Origin: an uncultured Desulfobacterales bacterium
GTDB lineage: Bacteria; Desulfobacterota; Desulfobacteria; Desulfobacterales; G020354645
Assembly: GCA_947259865.1 (NCBI GenBank)
Contig: CAMYNZ010000161.1
Location: 1 to 8,304 of the forward strand
DNA: 8,304 nt
Reading direction: 5' to 3'
The translations under genes were made by a program, and so were the position numbers. The stretch's first letter is position 1. Every line of letters begins with the position of its first letter. The notes beneath the pieces are model-generated. The model did not search any database. It was not told where the DNA came from and saw nothing but the letters and a program-made list of their open reading frames with translations. Shown here piece after piece: positions 6,141 through 8,304 of this stretch.

Positions 6141-6650
6141 TCAGATTTCAGTTTCGGTGGTGATATCGCTTCCGGGTTGGGCAATATGGGTCGGCGGAGA
6201 AGGGATACCCACCTGGGGTTCTGCCGGGCCCAGCAAGTCAACCAGCATCTCAAGCGCCCACAAAATCAACGTCACCTTTTCTTCATCCAGTTCCTTTAAT
6301 CTTTCAATAAAACGCGTTTGGAGCGGTTCCGGCGCTTCTTGAATAAATTGGCTGCCGACGTCAGTAATTTCAACATGCACCTGGCGACGGTCCTTGCTGA
6401 TTCGGTTGCGTCTAACGAGTTCTCTTTTTTCTAACCGATCCACGATTCCAGTCACGGTGCTGTTGTTTAAAAAAACTATTTTGGTAAGGGCGCCGATGGA
6501 AATGGGACCATGTTCGTATACTTCCTGCAGGCAAAGAAGCTGGGGGACAGTCACTTTGTAATTTTCCTGTAAATGCTTGGAATATTTGGACATTTCCTGA
6601 AAAATCTGGCGAAGTCTCATCATAATTTGCGTGTTGAATTGTTCCAGCAT
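6141..6650 (-). CDS. MarR-family transcriptional regulator
   Basis: A 169-residue dimeric winged-helix regulator. Helices for dimerisation at about 1-35 lead to the DNA-binding domain: LLCLQEVYEHGPISIGALT (39-56), recognition helix NSTVTGIVDRLEKREL (63-78), then the wing with the family signature RISKDRRQVHVEIT (83-96). The C-terminal dimer helix (112-140) is followed by an unusual Pro-rich tail of about 29 residues (GPAEPQVGIPSPP and onward). The start at 6650 is chosen over a TTG at 6698 because GGAG lies 9 bases upstream of it, whereas the TTG has no site. MarR proteins usually repress their own operon and a divergent neighbour and release DNA on binding a small ligand. Here the downstream gene is MttB-like copy 2 and the divergent gene is a SAM methyltransferase, so both are plausible targets. 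The ligand is unknown. Confidence 0.92.
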   Translation of the reverse strand: MLEQFNTQIMMRLRQIFQEMSKYSKHLQENYKVTVPQLLCLQEVYEHGPISIGALTKIVFLNNSTVTGIVDRLEKRELVRRNRISKDRRQVHVEITDVGSQFIQEAPEPLQTRFIERLKELDEEKVTLILWALEMLVDLLGPAEPQVGIPSPPTHIAQPGSDITTETEI

Positions 6651-6768
6651 GTTGTAATTCTCCACAGATAAAGGCAAATTTAATAAAAAATCTGCCAAAA
6701 CTCTGAAAAAAGAGGTTTTTATTGAACACTGAAGTTAATAAATTCATAACTACCAGATTTATTTTGAA

Positions 6769-6789
6769 AAATCAATATGACAAATCAAT
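6769..6789. repeat. direct repeat AAATCAAT in the MarR/methyltransferase intergenic region
   Basis: Two copies of AAATCAAT (6769-6776 and 6782-6789), 13 bases apart start to start, lie between the divergent starts. They could be half-sites for a regulator; AT-rich chance repetition is an alternative. Confidence 0.3.
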
Positions 6790-6800
6790 CGACCTGAATG

Positions 6801-6842
6801 TTCAGATAGGGGGTTGACAGGCAGTATAATTTTTGTTAAAAA
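6801..6842 (+). promoter_or_regulatory. candidate promoter region for the SAM methyltransferase gene
   Basis: Two overlapping readings are possible. TTCAGA (6801-6806) with an 18-base spacer and a perfect TATAAT (6825-6830) is one. A perfect TTGACA (6814-6819) with a 17-base spacer and TAAAAA (6837-6842) is the other. Each has one consensus box. Either gives a leader of about 115-130 bases before the start at 6964. Confidence 0.5.
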
Positions 6843-6866
6843 TTTTTCTATACAAAATATTTTAAC
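6835..6866. promoter_or_regulatory. operator-like inverted repeat (GTTAAAA / TTTTAAC)
   Basis: Perfect 7-base arms at 6835-6841 and 6860-6866 with an 18-base AT-rich spacer. The repeat overlaps the -10 or start point of the promoter candidates just upstream, a position suited to repression. The half-site spacing is wider than typical for MarR, so assignment to the neighbouring MarR is only a possibility. Confidence 0.35.
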
Positions 6867-6889
6867 TGAAAATATATCGCTGGCAATAT

Positions 6890-6909
6890 GAAACTCCTGA
6901 AGTTTCCAG
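6890..6909 (+). repeat. hairpin in the leader of the SAM methyltransferase gene
   Basis: GAAACT and AGTTTC form a perfect 6-bp stem with a 5-base loop (CCTGA). CAG beyond it can pair with CTG at 6880-6882 across a bulge. It is not followed by a T-run and lies about 55 bases before the start codon; an mRNA leader structure or operator is possible. Confidence 0.4.
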
Positions 6910-6963
6910 CAAATAAGCTTTTCCCCACAGATACAACCCTAAAAAAGGAAGGAGAAAGATCAA

Positions 6964-7731
6964 ATGCCCCATAAAACATTCATGATCCATATTCCTGAAG
7001 TTGATTCGGTGCGCCAGGGCCAGGAACCGTTTTTTGTTAAATACAACGGCAAGACCAGAAGGTTACGAACGCATGATTATAATGAAATTTACAAAATTCC
7101 AGGCCTTTATGAGTATCTTATTCATGAAAAGTACAAATGCGATTCACCGAATGTTGTTTGTGGCTTGTTAGCAGAACAGGTGGAGAAATCTGCAGTGGAT
7201 ATATCGGATCTTAAGGTACTTGACGTGGGGGCGGGTAACGGAATGGTTGGGGAAAAGCTTGTTGACAAGGGAGTCGATTCGGTGGTCGGCATCGATATCT
7301 ACGAGGAAGCAGCTGATGCCGCAGACAGAGATCGTCCCAAGGTTTATGAGGATTATTATGTAGAAGATTTGACCCAGCTTACCGATTCCGTTCAAAAAGA
7401 AATTGAAGCCAGACATCTGAATTGTTTGACTATTGTTTCGTCCCTGGGATTTGACGATATACCCCCTTTGGCTTTTGTCCAAGCCTATAATCTGATTTCA
7501 GAGATTGGGTGGGTGGCGTTTAATATCAAAGATGAATTCGTTAAAACGGCTGAGTCGACAGGCTTTGCGCAATTAATCAATCATATGACTGACGCCGATA
7601 TCCTGAAGCTGAAAACCAAGCAGCACTACCGCCATCGTTTTCACCAGGATGGAACTCCCCTCTATTATTTTGCCTTTGTCGGAGAAAAGCAGCAAAATAT
7701 TTCTGAGGATCTGATGCACGAGTTAACATAA
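6964..7731 (+). CDS. class I SAM-dependent methyltransferase
   Basis: A 255-residue cytosolic methyltransferase with a Rossmann fold. The S-adenosylmethionine site is seen as motif I VLDVGAGNG (85-93), the acidic residue ending strand 2 in VVGIDIYEEA (D111), and an acidic motif-II-like VEDLTQL (133-139). An N-terminal extension of about 80 residues (HDYNEIYKIPGLYEYL, 38-52) probably forms a lid. The C-terminal strand pair YRHRFHQDGTPLYYFAFVG closes the fold. The nearest families known to me are stand-alone methyltransferases without an assigned substrate; the target (small molecule or protein) is not evident. The start is set by AAGGAG, 9 bases upstream of the ATG. It is divergent from MarR and 118 bp upstream of the corrinoid-cap-like gene on the same strand, so both may share one transcript. 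Confidence 0.88.
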   Translation: MPHKTFMIHIPEVDSVRQGQEPFFVKYNGKTRRLRTHDYNEIYKIPGLYEYLIHEKYKCDSPNVVCGLLAEQVEKSAVDISDLKVLDVGAGNGMVGEKLVDKGVDSVVGIDIYEEAADAADRDRPKVYEDYYVEDLTQLTDSVQKEIEARHLNCLTIVSSLGFDDIPPLAFVQAYNLISEIGWVAFNIKDEFVKTAESTGFAQLINHMTDADILKLKTKQHYRHRFHQDGTPLYYFAFVGEKQQNISEDLMHELT

Positions 7732-7768
7732 ATAACTGCCTGTGTCTGCTATGCATATTGGCCTAAAA

Positions 7769-7796
7769 AATATTTAGAAGTTTTGAAATAAATATT
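7769..7796. repeat. perfect inverted repeat AATATTTA / TAAATATT
   Basis: Eight-base arms at 7769-7776 and 7789-7796 around a 12-base spacer, between the SAM methyltransferase and the cap-domain gene. Entirely A/T stems make a weak RNA hairpin and there is no T-run, so it is not a convincing terminator; co-transcription across it is possible. Confidence 0.35.
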
Positions 7797-7849
7797 CCTG
7801 ACGGTGCAATTAATTTAAGCAGATCAATAACGATAGCGAGAAGATTATT

Positions 7850-8095
7850 ATGACAAAGCAAGAGCTTATTGAGAAAATAGCTTTCAACGTCATCCAGGGC
7901 AGGCCTAACAATAAATACCCCGGCGTTAACCGCAAACTTAAGGGTCAGCCAGGTGTCATTGAGCTGATGCACATGGCGCTGGATCAAAGCATTGATCCAA
8001 AAGAAATTATGGTGGAAACTTTAGCCAAACCCATGCAGGAAGCTCTCAAAAAATTTGAAACCGATGAATGGTGTCAAATCTTGAATAGTGAATAA
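7850..8095 (+). CDS. stand-alone corrinoid-protein cap-domain-like protein (B12-binding domain absent)
   Basis: An 81-residue protein that resembles the N-terminal four-helix cap domain (B12-binding_2 type) of methyltransferase corrinoid proteins such as MtaC, MtbC and MttC. MTKQELIEKIAFNVIQG (1-17) is the first helix. After a loop with YPGVNRKLKGQPG (23-35), VIELMHMALDQSIDPKEIM (36-54) and LAKPMQEALKKFETDEW (58-74) match the order of helices that in full proteins precedes the GEYFLP-type helix and the DxHxxG cobalamin domain. Here translation stops just after that point, and no frame downstream supplies a DxHxxG motif or a Rossmann domain. It is either a natural single-domain protein or a truncated remnant. 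A GAGAAG site lies 6 bases upstream of the ATG. The nearby MttB-like genes support the assignment; resemblance was judged by eye, so the fold call is moderate. Confidence 0.6.
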   Translation: MTKQELIEKIAFNVIQGRPNNKYPGVNRKLKGQPGVIELMHMALDQSIDPKEIMVETLAKPMQEALKKFETDEWCQILNSE

Positions 8096-8136
8096 GACAC
8101 CCTATTACTAAAACATTCTTAATACCCTAAATGAGC

Positions 8137-8262
8137 GTAAACAAAATGGCGTATTTATATTAAAAACCTAATTTATTGCATTCGTTAAGCGATATGTAGG
8201 CTGATTACAACGCTTGCATCAGTGAAATATAAATTGTCAAAAAACCACTCCATTTTGTTTAC
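8137..8262. repeat. 126-bp nested inverted-repeat element (MITE-like or structured RNA)
   Basis: Perfect 13-base terminal arms, GTAAACAAAATGG at 8137-8149 and its complement at 8250-8262, enclose a second perfect 9-base pair, ATTTATATT (8153-8161) with AATATAAAT (8226-8234). Inside these is AAGCG/CGCTT (8187-8191, 8211-8215). The three stems are properly nested, so the whole can fold as one long hairpin. It has no coding capacity. Terminal repeats of this size suit a miniature transposable element; no clear target duplication was found. A structured RNA is the alternative. Confidence 0.5.
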
Positions 8263-8265
8263 CCT

Positions 8266-8290
8266 GCGGGAAAGCCCGCCTGAGGCGGAC
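8266..8290. repeat. GC-rich palindrome, second copy of the dispersed repeat
   Basis: GCGGG/CCCGC (8266-8270, 8275-8279) forms a stem with an AAAG loop. It overlaps a second palindrome CCGCC-TGA-GGCGG, so two alternative hairpins compete. AGCCCGCCTGAGGCGGAC (8273-8290) matches the complement of 2166-2183 in 17 of 18 bases. It begins 3 bases after the nested element, at the window edge, and may continue beyond it. Confidence 0.6.
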
Positions 8291-8304
8291 AAGCCACGCC
8301 AGAG

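Noticed and set aside
6769..6789. AAATCAAT repeats as a CRISPR or iteron array
   Set aside because: There are only two 8-base copies in AT-rich DNA, with no regular spacer series.

Overview
The window looks like an accessory stretch of a mesophilic, probably anaerobic bacterium of moderate GC content. Two non-pyrrolysine MttB-superfamily (trimethylamine/betaine-type) methyltransferases, a corrinoid-protein-like cap domain, a WrbA flavoprotein and a LolD-type ABC ATPase remnant would fit a Desulfobacterales-like (Desulfobacterota) sulfate reducer or a relative. That assignment is inference from gene content; there is no marker gene here.

Layout. Positions 1-169 (minus) hold the 3' part of a LolD/MacB-type ABC ATPase gene whose 5' half is missing; an imperfect hairpin lies at the break. 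Positions 279-890 (minus) encode WrbA. Positions 921-1769 contain no convincing full gene, but several short inverted repeats and one small, possibly decayed minus-strand ORF. Positions 1770-2126 (plus) encode a small membrane-anchored protein of unknown function, followed by a GC-rich hairpin repeat related to one at the right edge of the window. Positions 2307-2996 (minus) encode a predicted two-winged-helix protein whose promoter overlaps a perfect inverted repeat.

The core is 3171-6650. One MttB-like methyltransferase gene runs rightward (3171-4583). It converges, with a 14-bp gap, on a second, divergent MttB-like gene (4598-6049, minus), which is preceded on the same strand by a MarR-type regulator (6141-6650). 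MarR plus the second methyltransferase look like an operon. Divergent from MarR, after a 313-bp regulatory region with a promoter and an operator-like inverted repeat, come a class I SAM-dependent methyltransferase (6964-7731) and an 81-residue protein resembling only the N-terminal cap domain of corrinoid methyltransferase proteins (7850-8095). The window closes with a 126-bp nested inverted-repeat element and a GC-rich palindrome.

How the genes may work together: MttB-family enzymes move a methyl group from a methylated amine or related quaternary compound to a corrinoid protein, from which it normally passes to a pterin. Here two such enzymes sit close to a regulator, but no full corrinoid protein, pterin methyltransferase or reductive activator is visible. 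Either the partners are encoded elsewhere, or the cap-domain protein and the SAM methyltransferase belong to an atypical arrangement. The second possibility is speculation, and is the most interesting question the window raises.
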